In this document: positions 9,042 through 18,940 of the stretch, piece by piece
Layout of the letters: every line of letters begins with the position of its first letter
Numbering within the stretch: the stretch's first letter is position 1
Source: Balneolaceae bacterium
Lineage (GTDB): Bacteria; Bacteroidota; Rhodothermia; Balneolales; Balneolaceae
Direction: 5' to 3'
Assembly: GCA_007693295.1 (NCBI GenBank)
Contig: REDT01000197.1
Span: forward strand, 1-51,324
Length of the DNA: 51,324 nucleotides
Program-made: the position numbers and the translations under genes
Notes under the pieces: generated by a model
The model's input: only the letters and a program-made list of their open reading frames with translations
Databases searched by the model: none
What the model was told of the DNA's origin: nothing

Positions 9042-10823
9042 ATGAGCTGGTTACGAACCCATACGTGTGGTGAACTTACAAAAGAACAGAAAGGCCGGGA
9101 AGTAGTGCTGAACGGATGGGTGTCTACACGCCGCGATTTAGGCGGTTTGATCTTTATAGATCTGCGCGACAGATACGGAATTACACAGATTGTTTTTGAT
9201 GAGACCAACAAAGAGATTCACAGCATGGCCGAGCAGCTTCGCTCGGAATATGTAATTGGGGTGAAGGGTAAGGTGATCAACAGAAGTGAGGAGACGATCA
9301 ATCCGATGATGAATACCGGTGAGATTGAAGTGGAGGTTTCCGGGATGACGGTCTATTCGAAAGCAGACACACCTCCGTTTGAAATTAAAGACCAGATTGC
9401 AACCAACGAGGAGACGCGCCTGCGCCACCGCTATCTTGATCTGCGCCGACCCGAGCTGCAGAAAAACATGCTTCTTCGATCAGATGTAGCTCATACCATT
9501 CGAAACTTCTACCACGAGCGGAAATTCGCCGAAGTGGAAACTCCGGTATTAATGCGTTCAACACCGGAAGGTGCACGCGACTACCTGGTTCCCAGCAGGG
9601 TGAATCCGGGTAAATTTTTTGCGCTCCCGCAGAGCCCTCAAACCTATAAGCAGATTCTTATGGTGGCCGGTATGGACCGCTATTTCCAGATTGTAAAGTG
9701 TTTTCGGGATGAAGACCTGAGGGCCGACCGCCAGCCCGAGTTTACCCAGGTTGACGTGGAGATGTCGTTCGTGAATGAGGAGGTGGTCTATTCCACGCAT
9801 GAGGAGTTAATGGCCACTATTTGGAGAGAGCATCTTGGTGTGGAGATTCAGGCGCCATTCCCCCGATTAACCTACAGCGAAGCGTTACAGAAATTCGGCT
9901 CCGACAAACCTGACCTTCGGTTTGGGGTTGAAATCAACGATATCTCTGACGAGGTTTCAGATTCGGGGTTTAAGATTTTTAATTCTACGGTACAAAAAGG
10001 CGGAAGAGTGCTTTCCATAACCGTACCGGGACAAGGAAGTCTTGGCAGAGGGGCTCTTGACAGGCTCACCGAAAAAGCCAAAACTCAGGCCGGAGCAGCG
10101 GGAATGATCTTTATGCGCCTGGATGGCGGTGAGATTACCTGCAGTGTGAGTAAGTTCCTTGATGAATCCACCATGGAGAAGATGGCCGGTGCATCCGGTG
10201 CCAAAGATGGCGATCTGGTTTTGATTCTGGCAGGGCCCGCACCGGCAGTATACAAACAGATGGGTTCACTAAGGCTGATTGTTGGTGAAGAATTTGACCT
10301 GATAGACAAGAGCGCAACAAAGTTTTTATGGGTTACCGAATTTCCGCTGGTGGAGTGGTCGAAAGAGGATCTGCGCTATTATGCGCTTCACCATCCGTTC
10401 ACCGCACCCAAACCGGAAGATCTGGATAAACTGGAGAGCAAACCTGAAGAAGTGAATGCCAGGGCATACGATTTGGTTCTGAATGGAAATGAAATTGGCG
10501 GCGGCTCCATCCGGATACACGATCCAAAAACACAGCAGAGGCTTTTTGATCTTTTGGGGATTCATGAAAAAGAGGCCAGCGAAAAGTTTGGCTTTCTTCT
10601 AAATGCATTTAAATATGGTGCTCCTCCCCATGGAGGAATTGCCCTGGGCCTCGACCGAATTATCATGCTCATGTCGGGATCTCAGAGTTTGAGAGACGTA
10701 ATCGCGTTCCCGAAAAACCAAAAGGCACAGAGCTTAATGGACAACTGTCCCGATGTTGTGGATGAGAAGCAGTTAAAAGAGCTGCATATTTCACTCAGAA
10801 AATCGGCTGAACTCAAAAATTGA
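9042..10823 (+). CDS. aspS: Aspartate--tRNA ligase
   Basis: N-terminal OB fold, class II motifs, FRDEDLRADRQPEFTQVDVEMSF, GAPPHGGIALGLDRIIMLM. Confidence 0.97.
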   Translation: MSWLRTHTCGELTKEQKGREVVLNGWVSTRRDLGGLIFIDLRDRYGITQIVFDETNKEIHSMAEQLRSEYVIGVKGKVINRSEETINPMMNTGEIEVEVSGMTVYSKADTPPFEIKDQIATNEETRLRHRYLDLRRPELQKNMLLRSDVAHTIRNFYHERKFAEVETPVLMRSTPEGARDYLVPSRVNPGKFFALPQSPQTYKQILMVAGMDRYFQIVKCFRDEDLRADRQPEFTQVDVEMSFVNEEVVYSTHEELMATIWREHLGVEIQAPFPRLTYSEALQKFGSDKPDLRFGVEINDISDEVSDSGFKIFNSTVQKGGRVLSITVPGQGSLGRGALDRLTEKAKTQAGAAGMIFMRLDGGEITCSVSKFLDESTMEKMAGASGAKDGDLVLILAGPAPAVYKQMGSLRLIVGEEFDLIDKSATKFLWVTEFPLVEWSKEDLRYYALHHPFTAPKPEDLDKLESKPEEVNARAYDLVLNGNEIGGGSIRIHDPKTQQRLFDLLGIHEKEASEKFGFLLNAFKYGAPPHGGIALGLDRIIMLMSGSQSLRDVIAFPKNQKAQSLMDNCPDVVDEKQLKELHISLRKSAELKN

Positions 10824-11533
10824 CTACATTGAAAACTGCAGGAATTGATGGCTGCAAAGCCGGCTGGATACTTACCACCTTTGATGAAGAGCCATCCTAT
10901 CATATACTGAGAAGTGATAAGGAGCTAAGAGATGCACTGAACAGCTATGACCTGGTATTCATAGACATGCCAATAGGACTTGAAGATGAGGTTTACACCC
11001 GCGAGTGTGACCGGTTGCTGCGAGAGAAACTTGGGCCGGAATATGCGAGCAGCGTGTTTAGTCCGCCCATACGCCCGGCGCTTCACGCCCCCTCATATGT
11101 GGAAGCCAACATGCAAAGCTACGAGTACACGGAGAAGAAATTGACGGTACAGTCGTGGAATATAACGCCGAAAATTAAAACACTCGACGCTCTGCTTATT
11201 GAAATGCCCGAACTCAGAAATAAGGTGCTTGAAAGCCATCCCGAACTGTTGTTTATGAAACTGAATGGCGGAATGATCTACCAGAAGAAGAACACCAAGA
11301 AAGGCATTCGCCATCGACTTGATCTTGTAAACCATCATGAACCGATCGCGGCCGATTTTTTTCGGGAGATTAAAGAGGAGTATCGAAGAAACGAGGTAGA
11401 GGAGGATGATATCGTCGATTCAATGGCGCTGGCACTTGGTGCAAAACATGCCGAAGAGAAGGGGATCAAAACTCTTCCTGAAAATCCGCCGTTGGATTCC
11501 GAAGGGTTGAAAATGGCGATTCACTACGTATAA
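10820..11533 (+). CDS. DUF429 domain-containing protein (predicted RNase H-like)
   Basis: AGIDGCKAGWI, LVFIDMPIGL, SPPIRPAL, DDIVDSMALALGA; TTG start overlaps the aspS stop. Confidence 0.87.
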   Translation: MTTLKTAGIDGCKAGWILTTFDEEPSYHILRSDKELRDALNSYDLVFIDMPIGLEDEVYTRECDRLLREKLGPEYASSVFSPPIRPALHAPSYVEANMQSYEYTEKKLTVQSWNITPKIKTLDALLIEMPELRNKVLESHPELLFMKLNGGMIYQKKNTKKGIRHRLDLVNHHEPIAADFFREIKEEYRRNEVEEDDIVDSMALALGAKHAEEKGIKTLPENPPLDSEGLKMAIHYV

Positions 11534-11651
11534 GCCTGAAATCAATCCTGAAATTTTGAAAAAACCCCAAAACATCAGAGCCGGAAAAATATAGGCTTCA
11601 TCCGCTTAAAGGTTTATCAAAACAGTGTTGAATACACGCTGAACCGAGCTG

Positions 11652-13097
11652 CTATCTCTCCAATATCTTCTTGTATTTTACGCCTGCTTTATAAACACGG
11701 TTTACGCCGTTAAAAGCAGCAATACGATACGCCTCAGAGTAGGTTGGGTAGTTCAGTACATGGTCGAGAAAGTATTTGATTGTGCCTCCCGTTGCCATTA
11801 CGCATTGCCCAAGATGGATCAAATCGGTAGCCTGGCCGCCGATAATGTGTACACCAAGCAACTTAAGGTTATCGGTTCTGAACACCAGCTTCAGAATTCC
11901 ATCGGTGTCGTGCTGGATATCGGCTTGAGTCAGGTTTTCGAAGTGTGCCCGGCCAATGGTGACGTCTATACCCAGTTCCCTGGCTTTGATTTCAGTAAGC
12001 CCGATTCCTGAAATTTCGGGAATGGAGTAGATGCCAAATGGGATATCGGCACCCAGTGAATCATTTTTCATTTCGAACATATTACACGCTGCCAAACGCC
12101 CTTCAACAAATGAGACGGCTGCAGATGATTGCTGACCGATTACATCGCCAACAGCGTATATATTGGGCACTCCGGTTTGGAAGTTTTCGTTTACGACGAT
12201 CATGCCATCATCCGATACATCTATGTTCAGATTCTCAAGACCAATATTAGAGGAATTGGGATGTTTACCGCCAATATAGAGTACGTGATCTGTTTCGGAA
12301 ACGTGTAGCCTGTTTGTACTTTTATGATGAAAAGCGACCTCCATACATGTGCGCAGTTCATTGGCTTCCACGCGCTTTACGGTTGTTTCTCTGAAAATCT
12401 GAATATTCTTCTTGCTAAGAATCTTCAGTAACTCATCCTTAATCTCCTTATCCAAAAAGGGTAGCATGTCATCCGTACCGCTGAGGATGGTTATACGTGT
12501 GCCCAGGGCTGCAAAAATTGTAGCGAATTCAAATGCAATCACGCCGCTGCCCACGATGACCATTCTTCTGGGGATATGAGTCATATCTAAAATAGAATCA
12601 TAATCCATGATGGTGGTATTATTTACCTCAAAATTCTCAGGGCTTTTTGGGCTGCTGCCGGTGGCAATTAATATATGTTCTGCCGTATGGGTGGTGGTCT
12701 GTTTTAATTGATTTGTGACCTGAACAGTATGCTCATCAATAATTTTCCCAAATCCCCTGGCGGTTTCAACTTCATTTTTAATCAGGTCTGTCTTTACCTT
12801 TTTATTCTTACTGTCAAGGATCGACATTTTGTAGTGTAACAGGTCTTCCATCCTGAATTTTTGATAGGGTTTTCTGCCCTTTTCATCGTTGAATTGAGTG
12901 TGGAAGTTAAGAATCAGATTGGCAGCTTCGCGCAGTGCTTTACTGGGTACGGTACCTTTGTTAAGCCAGGTGCCGCCAATATTCTCATTGTCAACTTCAA
13001 CCATGAGTACTTTTTTATCGAACTTGGTGCTTTGCATTGCACATGAAAAACCGGCAGGGCCACTGCCCAGAATGATTACATCGTAATCGAAAGCCAT
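11652..13097 (-). CDS. sthA: Si-specific NAD(P)(+) transhydrogenase (soluble pyridine nucleotide transhydrogenase)-like
   Basis: GSGPAGFSCAM, GGTWLNKGTVPSKALREA (no redox-active disulfide), second Rossmann motif VGSGVIAFEFATIFA, YAVGDVIG, dimerisation domain. Confidence 0.87.
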   Translation of the reverse strand: MAFDYDVIILGSGPAGFSCAMQSTKFDKKVLMVEVDNENIGGTWLNKGTVPSKALREAANLILNFHTQFNDEKGRKPYQKFRMEDLLHYKMSILDSKNKKVKTDLIKNEVETARGFGKIIDEHTVQVTNQLKQTTTHTAEHILIATGSSPKSPENFEVNNTTIMDYDSILDMTHIPRRMVIVGSGVIAFEFATIFAALGTRITILSGTDDMLPFLDKEIKDELLKILSKKNIQIFRETTVKRVEANELRTCMEVAFHHKSTNRLHVSETDHVLYIGGKHPNSSNIGLENLNIDVSDDGMIVVNENFQTGVPNIYAVGDVIGQQSSAAVSFVEGRLAACNMFEMKNDSLGADIPFGIYSIPEISGIGLTEIKARELGIDVTIGRAHFENLTQADIQHDTDGILKLVFRTDNLKLLGVHIIGGQATDLIHLGQCVMATGGTIKYFLDHVLNYPTYSEAYRIAAFNGVNRVYKAGVKYKKILER

Positions 13098-13313
13098 AAT
13101 ATCAGATTAAATTATGAATGGACTATATCAAAAGAATTTAGGTATCTCTTACCTTCAACATCAAACTAAATCTGAAATGCTTTTAAAAAAGTTTGATGGA
13201 ACGTTTTAGCTATTTAGATTCTTATATCTTTAAGGATGGACTAACAGGTAACGCCATGAAGATAAGTGCGTTACAAAACTGAAAATAATAATCTAAAAAA
13301 GTTAACAACAACC

Positions 13314-13922
13314 ATGTCATTTAAATTACCAGATTTACCATACAAGCACGATGCCTTAGAGCCGAGTATTGATGCGCGAACAATGGAGATTCATCATGGC
13401 AAACACCATCAAGGTTATACCGATAAACTAAATGCTGCCCTTGAAGGCCATGAATTTGCAAACCTTGAAATTGAAGAGGTGCTAAAACGTATAAATGAAG
13501 TACCAAAAGAGAAGAAGCAGGCAGTAATCAACAATGGTGGTGGTTATGCCAATCATAAACTTTTCTGGACAATTATCTCACCCGAAGGCGGCGGCAACCC
13601 TACAGGAGATCTTGCCAAAGCGATTGATGCTGAGTTTGGAAGTTTTGATGCTTTCAAAGAGAAGTTCTCTTCTACTGCTGCATCTCAGTTCGGTTCAGGT
13701 TGGGGATGGCTGTGCGTGGATAGTGATGGCCGTTTAAAAGTACTTTCAACTCCAAACCAAGACAGCCCTCTGATGAACGGTCTTACTCCGATATTCGGAG
13801 TTGATGTGTGGGAACACGCATACTACCTGCACTATCAGAACAGAAGGCCCGATTACCTGAAAGCGTTTTGGGATGTTGTGAATTGGGATCAGGTTGAAAA
13901 AAACTATCAGGCTGCCAAATAG
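13314..13922 (+). CDS. Superoxide dismutase (Fe/Mn family)
   Basis: [64 protein letters not shown] track start 13266; ATG at 13314 matches the family N-terminus. Confidence 0.95.
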   Translation: MSFKLPDLPYKHDALEPSIDARTMEIHHGKHHQGYTDKLNAALEGHEFANLEIEEVLKRINEVPKEKKQAVINNGGGYANHKLFWTIISPEGGGNPTGDLAKAIDAEFGSFDAFKEKFSSTAASQFGSGWGWLCVDSDGRLKVLSTPNQDSPLMNGLTPIFGVDVWEHAYYLHYQNRRPDYLKAFWDVVNWDQVEKNYQAAK

Positions 13923-13958
13923 ATAACTAATTCGGCAGTTCTGAAAAAAGATAGTAAG

Positions 13959-13998
13959 GGGTGCTCTCTATGATTTATTTGGAGAGCACCCTTTTTTT
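13959..13998 (+). terminator. Rho-independent terminator after sod
   Basis: GGGTGCTCTC-loop-GAGAGCACCC followed by TTTTTTT. Confidence 0.85.
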
Positions 13999-14800
13999 AT
14001 TCGCTCAAATCCAGTTTATACCACCTCTCCATTGCGCCAAAAGCCCTTGTCATATTCTGCCGGGGTGCCCGCTGCTGACGAGTACCATGCATATCGCGGT
14101 TATTATTTGAGGTGGAGTAAGAACTCTCATTTTGTCGCCTGAAATTGGGGGGTTCGATGGCAAATCCCAGCCACAATCGCTGCTCGCTAAATTCAAAAAT
14201 AGATGAGCCATTGCGTGGTATTTTCATTTCAATGGAGAGGTTTCGGCTGTCGGTATTGGCGGCAATTTCAATTCCGTCTACTTCGAGTTGAGATTTCTCC
14301 ACAAATCCGTATTCGGGATTAGAGCTTCCGTCGTGCCGTTCAACAATCATCACGCGCGAGAAGAGGTCTTCACTGAGCCGTTCAAGTGTTTCACGGTTTT
14401 CAGGTTTCGAGAACCATTCGTTATCTCTAATCATAGAGGAGAAAGCACCCGGGTTTTCACGAAGCAGGTTAAACGAGCCGGCGGGAAATGCGACGCCAAT
14501 TCTTTTTCGTTGATCCTCATTATCACTTAAATAGATAATAAAACCTGATTGACGGATCGCCCTGTCTTTAAAAGGACTTTTGATATCAACAAACAAATAG
14601 ATAAAGTCGTCGTCGAAACTGGCATAGTAACTTGCCTCGCTTCGTGATTCAAAAAGAGACCGGTTTGTATCCCAATCCGATAAGCTGCCATCTATGGAGA
14701 GAGGGGAACTCTGCTGATGCGGTGTGAATGTATTTGTGCTTCCACAGCCTGAAAAAAGAAAAAATAGAAAAACTAAAGCGGAGATAGAACGATGCGTCAT
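13997..14800 (-). CDS. Lipoprotein with CBM9-like (DOMON-type) sugar-binding fold
   Basis: Lipobox FLFSGCGS; SIDGSLSDWDTNRSL...YYASFDDDFIYLFVDIK pattern of CBM9-like domains. Confidence 0.7.
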   Translation of the reverse strand: MTHRSISALVFLFFLFSGCGSTNTFTPHQQSSPLSIDGSLSDWDTNRSLFESRSEASYYASFDDDFIYLFVDIKSPFKDRAIRQSGFIIYLSDNEDQRKRIGVAFPAGSFNLLRENPGAFSSMIRDNEWFSKPENRETLERLSEDLFSRVMIVERHDGSSNPEYGFVEKSQLEVDGIEIAANTDSRNLSIEMKIPRNGSSIFEFSEQRLWLGFAIEPPNFRRQNESSYSTSNNNRDMHGTRQQRAPRQNMTRAFGAMERWYKLDLSE

Positions 14801-14941
14801 TTAAATAAATTATGTTTGGTGTAAAGATCGCAGAATAAACCGCGGGAAGTCACGAATCTACTACTTCTAACGGTACGAAAATGTCGTTAATTATCTGTAT
14901 ATTTGATGAAATGAAATTTAGCAATTAAATCGAAACCTATT

Positions 14942-15391
14942 ATGCAATTTGGATTTGGAGTAGGCCCTGACACCTCTTGGATGAGAAAAGAGCTTACAGA
15001 TCTCGGTATTGAAGAGCTCAAAACTCCCGAAGATGTTGATCGGGCCATGAAAGAATATAGTAAAGGCACTCTGTTAATGGTGATTAATTCTGTGTGCGGT
15101 TGCGCCGCAGGTAATGCACGGCCGGGTGTTAACATAGCACTTGAAAAGACAGGAGCAAAACCGGATCATCTGGTTACGGTATTTGCCGGGCAGGATAAAG
15201 AGGCAACAGCCAGAGCCCGTGAATATTTTAGCGAGTACCCGCCATCATCTCCGGCATTTGCTTTCTTTGTGGATGGTGAGATAAAAGCAATGGTACCCCG
15301 ACACAGAATTGAAGGAAGAACACGTGAAGAAGTTGCTCAGGATCTGCTAATGGTATTTGATGCATTTGCCGGTAAAGAGTCAGCTAACTAA
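14942..15391 (+). CDS. BrxA/BrxB family bacilliredoxin (YphP/YqiW family)
   Basis: MVINSVCGCAAGNARPGV (CGC motif), FAGQDKEAT, PPSSPAFAFFVDGE, PRHRIEGR. Confidence 0.93.
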   Translation: MQFGFGVGPDTSWMRKELTDLGIEELKTPEDVDRAMKEYSKGTLLMVINSVCGCAAGNARPGVNIALEKTGAKPDHLVTVFAGQDKEATARAREYFSEYPPSSPAFAFFVDGEIKAMVPRHRIEGRTREEVAQDLLMVFDAFAGKESAN

Positions 15392-15423
15392 AGGTATTAC
15401 CAATATCGGTATCGATCTTTTTA

Positions 15424-15460
15424 AAGTCTTTTCACTCATGTAGTGGGAAGGCTTTTTTTT
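15424..15460 (+). terminator. Rho-independent terminator after bacilliredoxin gene
   Basis: Imperfect stem AAGTCTTTTCACT/AGTGGGAAGGCTT followed by a T-run. Confidence 0.7.
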
Positions 15461-15481
15461 TGAATGATTATTTGGTTTAAA

Positions 15482-15519
15482 TAAAAAAGTCCCCACCTTC
15501 AAAATGAAAGAGGGGACTT
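15482..15519 (-). terminator. Rho-independent terminator on the minus strand
   Basis: AAAGTCCCC...GGGGACTTT with an A-rich left flank (T-run on the minus strand), downstream of 15564-18926. Confidence 0.75.
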
Positions 15520-15563
15520 TACTGATGCTCTATTCAGGCATGTTTAATTTCAATCCACGACTT

Positions 15564-18500
15564 TTAGAAATCTATGCCAATTGAGAAATAGTGGATTGCC
15601 CTGCCGCTAAATCCGCTTCTGCCGTAGGGCCATCCCACATCATATCTGAAGGGGAGTCCCAATAAAATGGTTCTTAATCCAAAACCGGCACCAATCAGAA
15701 TGTCTCCGTCAACAAAGTTCACGGGTATGTCGCCTTCCTGTGGTTGCCCATCGCGCAGTAAACCGGTTTGCGGATTCAGGAACTCATTACGTTTTTCGCC
15801 CACTTTGAAGTCGAGACTTGCCGGATTTTCGAAGTAGACAATTGGGTTACCCTGTGCGTCATTAAATCTTGAATAGGGTACATCAAACCCCCAGGCCGCT
15901 CCGGCATCCACAAAAGCAACAGCGGTTATATTATAAAGCGGAATAATGGGTATTGGGCCGGGCAATACAGCTGCAAAGAGAGGGAATCTGAATTCAGCAT
16001 TAATCAGAGAGAATTTATCACCAAATATGGTATTGAATTCATGGCCTCTCAGCGGAGTTGCAGGCAGCGTAAAGAAGGTATCTGCAAGGCGCTCGAATGG
16101 TATTTCAGCATCCGACCATCTCTGGTTGATCCATCCAAGCATACCACCCATAAAGAACGTTTGCGAGTCACGTCCGTATGAGACGGCACCGGCACCGCGC
16201 AATGCAATCGAATATCGGGATCCAAGATCTATATAGCGGCGATAATCACCCAGAAGTGTGGCAAACTGCGGTGTTTCAGGCCCAATTGGCGGGCTTGCGG
16301 CAAGCCTTACCGAGTACCTTCTACCACCCTGAGGTGTGATAAAGCCCGGTATGGTGTAATCGCCGGTAAAAGTTACCTGAGGATAGAGAAAATGGGTGCT
16401 CTCATTACTCACATTTTGGGAAAAACTTACCGAACTAAAGTCTCTGGCAATTCCGATTCCGGAGATTCCATAATCAATTCTTTGATACCTGTTCAATGGG
16501 TATTGAAAGTCTACGCTCAAACCATATGTTCGAAATCTCAGTAACTCTCCGGTAAAGGTTTGGAAGTTTCTGGATTGATGGAAAAATGAAGTAAAGAAGT
16601 TCGTTCGATTCTTCAAATAGCCATACTGGAAGGTGTAATCACTGTTCCTGAGATCGAATACAAGATTAGATCCAAATGAAAGCTCGTGATCGCCGAAAAG
16701 ATCAGAAAGGGTTACAAAAGCAAACGCTGAGGTACCATAGTAGGTACTGAGCTGTCCCGCAGCATAACTGAAATCCGGACTGAACTGAAGCCTGTATTTC
16801 CTTGGCTGATAGAGGCCATCTTCCGTTAAGTTGTCTTCCGGTTCAAATTTTCGGGGATCGTCGCGAAGTTCAATGGTGGTATCGCGAACTACACTTTCGC
16901 CAAATTGATAATTTCTGAAATCGATCCTCTCTCTTGTGGGGAGGGTATCATTTTCGGTCGTATCGGGTTCAGCTCTGATCATTCTATCAAATCCTGTGAT
17001 AGGAGCATCTCTTAAAAACCTGGTACTGGCAACATTGCCTTGAGTTCGGTTTTGAATCATTTCCTGCGCGTAAGCGATGGCCGGTACTCTTTCACCGGGT
17101 GTTTTAGAAGCCCGCTCATTAGCCCATCTGTTTGGAGTAAGCTGGCGGTCCATTCTGCGGTCAAAAGGTGAGCGCAGCATGAATACATCCGGCAACCCCC
17201 GGTTAAGCGCGTTGAAAGCCAACCTGGTACCATCAGCAGAGATGGAGATCTGCATTACACCGGACTGAAGATCAGTAATTGGATAAACCGTCCGGCTGCT
17301 CAGGTCATATTGGTAAATATTGGGAATTCCGTTCTGGTCGGATACGAATAATAATCGGCCGTCATTGGTAAGTGTAGGCTGAGTTTCCGACCAGTTAGGG
17401 GTGTTGGTAAGCCGCTCAATGCGATTGCTTCCGGCCCGCATTCTGTAGAGGTCGGTTTCATAAAAGCTGTCATCCTGCATAATCGAGAATCCCGAGAGCG
17501 CAGTGTGAGGCTGCAGGTTTCCGCCCCTGTTTGAAATGAAATAGACAAATTCAGAGTCGGGTCCCCAGGCAGGCTCCTTATCGGTGAATACGTCTCCGGT
17601 CAACTCCTGAAAATCACCGGATTCAATTTCGTAAACATAAATACTTTGATATGGCCCTCTGTTTCCATCAAAAGCAATTTTTCTTCCGTCGGGCGACCAG
17701 GCTACAGATGCGATCGCATCCAGGTCAGGAAAGCGGATGGTATTTGATTTTCCGGTTTCATAGTCTACAATTGCCAGGTTATACGACCCTTCCGATTTAC
17801 TTGAAAGCGCAACTTTTGAACCATCAGGAGACCATGAGAGGTTTGGGTTTAGGATGTTGAGCTCTTCAAACATCGGGCTGTCTCCACCCCTGATCAGTGT
17901 TTTAAGCCGTTCGCCGGTGTTTGCATCTACGACAATTACATCAAAAACGCCACGGCGATTCGAGATCATAGCGATTTTGTCGCCTCTGGGGGAGATTGCC
18001 GGGCTTGTATTGTAAGATCGCGACCGGCTTTGTGGACTGCCGGTGATCTGTGTGGCCACACTGCTCAGCGACTGACGTTCTGCAACTTCAGGGAAGTAAC
18101 GCTGACGCCAGTATTCCAGCCATCGCTCCGAGAGCTCATCTAATTCAAGACCTAGTGATTGTACAAGTGCCTGACGAATATTCCTGGTAGTTTTAATTCG
18201 CTGCAGGATCTCTGTAATTTTTGGCCTGCCATATTGATCGGCAATGTAGTACCAAAATGCCTGGCCTCCGCGATAGGCGAAAAACCCACTCAGTTGCTGA
18301 ATGGGGGGGAGGTATTGGTTCAGTACGGCATCACGCATAAACATATCGGTTTGCGTATCCCAGTATAGAGCTAAATACTCGGCCAGCCCCTCTTCAAACC
18401 ATAAAGGGAAAACAAGCTGGATATTATTTTGTATGATCGACTGAACCGACCCTCCGTAATAGATATCGTTCACATAAGCATGAAGAAGTTCGTGCTGAAG

Positions 18501-18926
18501 GGTTCGCCTGAAATCTGCATAATCTCCCATAAAGGGCTGCGTCATACGGTTTTTAAACTTATCGGTAACCCCACCAATACCCTGTGCGTCAACAGGCAGC
18601 CTTACCACGTTTGTTTGAGAGAAGTCGCTGTGGGAGTCATAGATAATCACAGGGATTCTGTCTGTTAACTGGTCACCAAAATCTTCGTTCAGCTGTTTGA
18701 GGGAACTTTCCACCGTTTCTGCAGTGAACTGGGCAAGATGATAGTTTCTGGAGTCGTAGTAGTAGATGTCGAAGTGTTCGGTTTCAATATATCTCCAATC
18801 AAAGGTTTCATATTGAACCCTGTTTTTCCCAAAAAAGAAATACTGGGCAAACAGGACCTCAGTTAGAGCAGTACCCAGAAGCAGAGTCAGTAAACCGGTG
18901 AGCAGAACTTTATATTGCAAACGCAT
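15564..18926 (-). CDS. Zinc metalloprotease (peptidase MA-like) + TolB/WD40-like beta-propeller + BamA-type outer-membrane barrel fusion
   Basis: HELLH...LWFEEGLAEY gluzincin motif; repeated WSPDGxKIA propeller motifs; C-terminal BamA-like region (GAGFGLRTILLGLPFRYDVGWPYG...YFSIGIDF). Confidence 0.82.
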   Translation of the reverse strand: MRLQYKVLLTGLLTLLLGTALTEVLFAQYFFFGKNRVQYETFDWRYIETEHFDIYYYDSRNYHLAQFTAETVESSLKQLNEDFGDQLTDRIPVIIYDSHSDFSQTNVVRLPVDAQGIGGVTDKFKNRMTQPFMGDYADFRRTLQHELLHAYVNDIYYGGSVQSIIQNNIQLVFPLWFEEGLAEYLALYWDTQTDMFMRDAVLNQYLPPIQQLSGFFAYRGGQAFWYYIADQYGRPKITEILQRIKTTRNIRQALVQSLGLELDELSERWLEYWRQRYFPEVAERQSLSSVATQITGSPQSRSRSYNTSPAISPRGDKIAMISNRRGVFDVIVVDANTGERLKTLIRGGDSPMFEELNILNPNLSWSPDGSKVALSSKSEGSYNLAIVDYETGKSNTIRFPDLDAIASVAWSPDGRKIAFDGNRGPYQSIYVYEIESGDFQELTGDVFTDKEPAWGPDSEFVYFISNRGGNLQPHTALSGFSIMQDDSFYETDLYRMRAGSNRIERLTNTPNWSETQPTLTNDGRLLFVSDQNGIPNIYQYDLSSRTVYPITDLQSGVMQISISADGTRLAFNALNRGLPDVFMLRSPFDRRMDRQLTPNRWANERASKTPGERVPAIAYAQEMIQNRTQGNVASTRFLRDAPITGFDRMIRAEPDTTENDTLPTRERIDFRNYQFGESVVRDTTIELRDDPRKFEPEDNLTEDGLYQPRKYRLQFSPDFSYAAGQLSTYYGTSAFAFVTLSDLFGDHELSFGSNLVFDLRNSDYTFQYGYLKNRTNFFTSFFHQSRNFQTFTGELLRFRTYGLSVDFQYPLNRYQRIDYGISGIGIARDFSSVSFSQNVSNESTHFLYPQVTFTGDYTIPGFITPQGGRRYSVRLAASPPIGPETPQFATLLGDYRRYIDLGSRYSIALRGAGAVSYGRDSQTFFMGGMLGWINQRWSDAEIPFERLADTFFTLPATPLRGHEFNTIFGDKFSLINAEFRFPLFAAVLPGPIPIIPLYNITAVAFVDAGAAWGFDVPYSRFNDAQGNPIVYFENPASLDFKVGEKRNEFLNPQTGLLRDGQPQEGDIPVNFVDGDILIGAGFGLRTILLGLPFRYDVGWPYGRSGFSGRAIHYFSIGIDF

Positions 18927-18940
18927 TTGATAGTATTATG

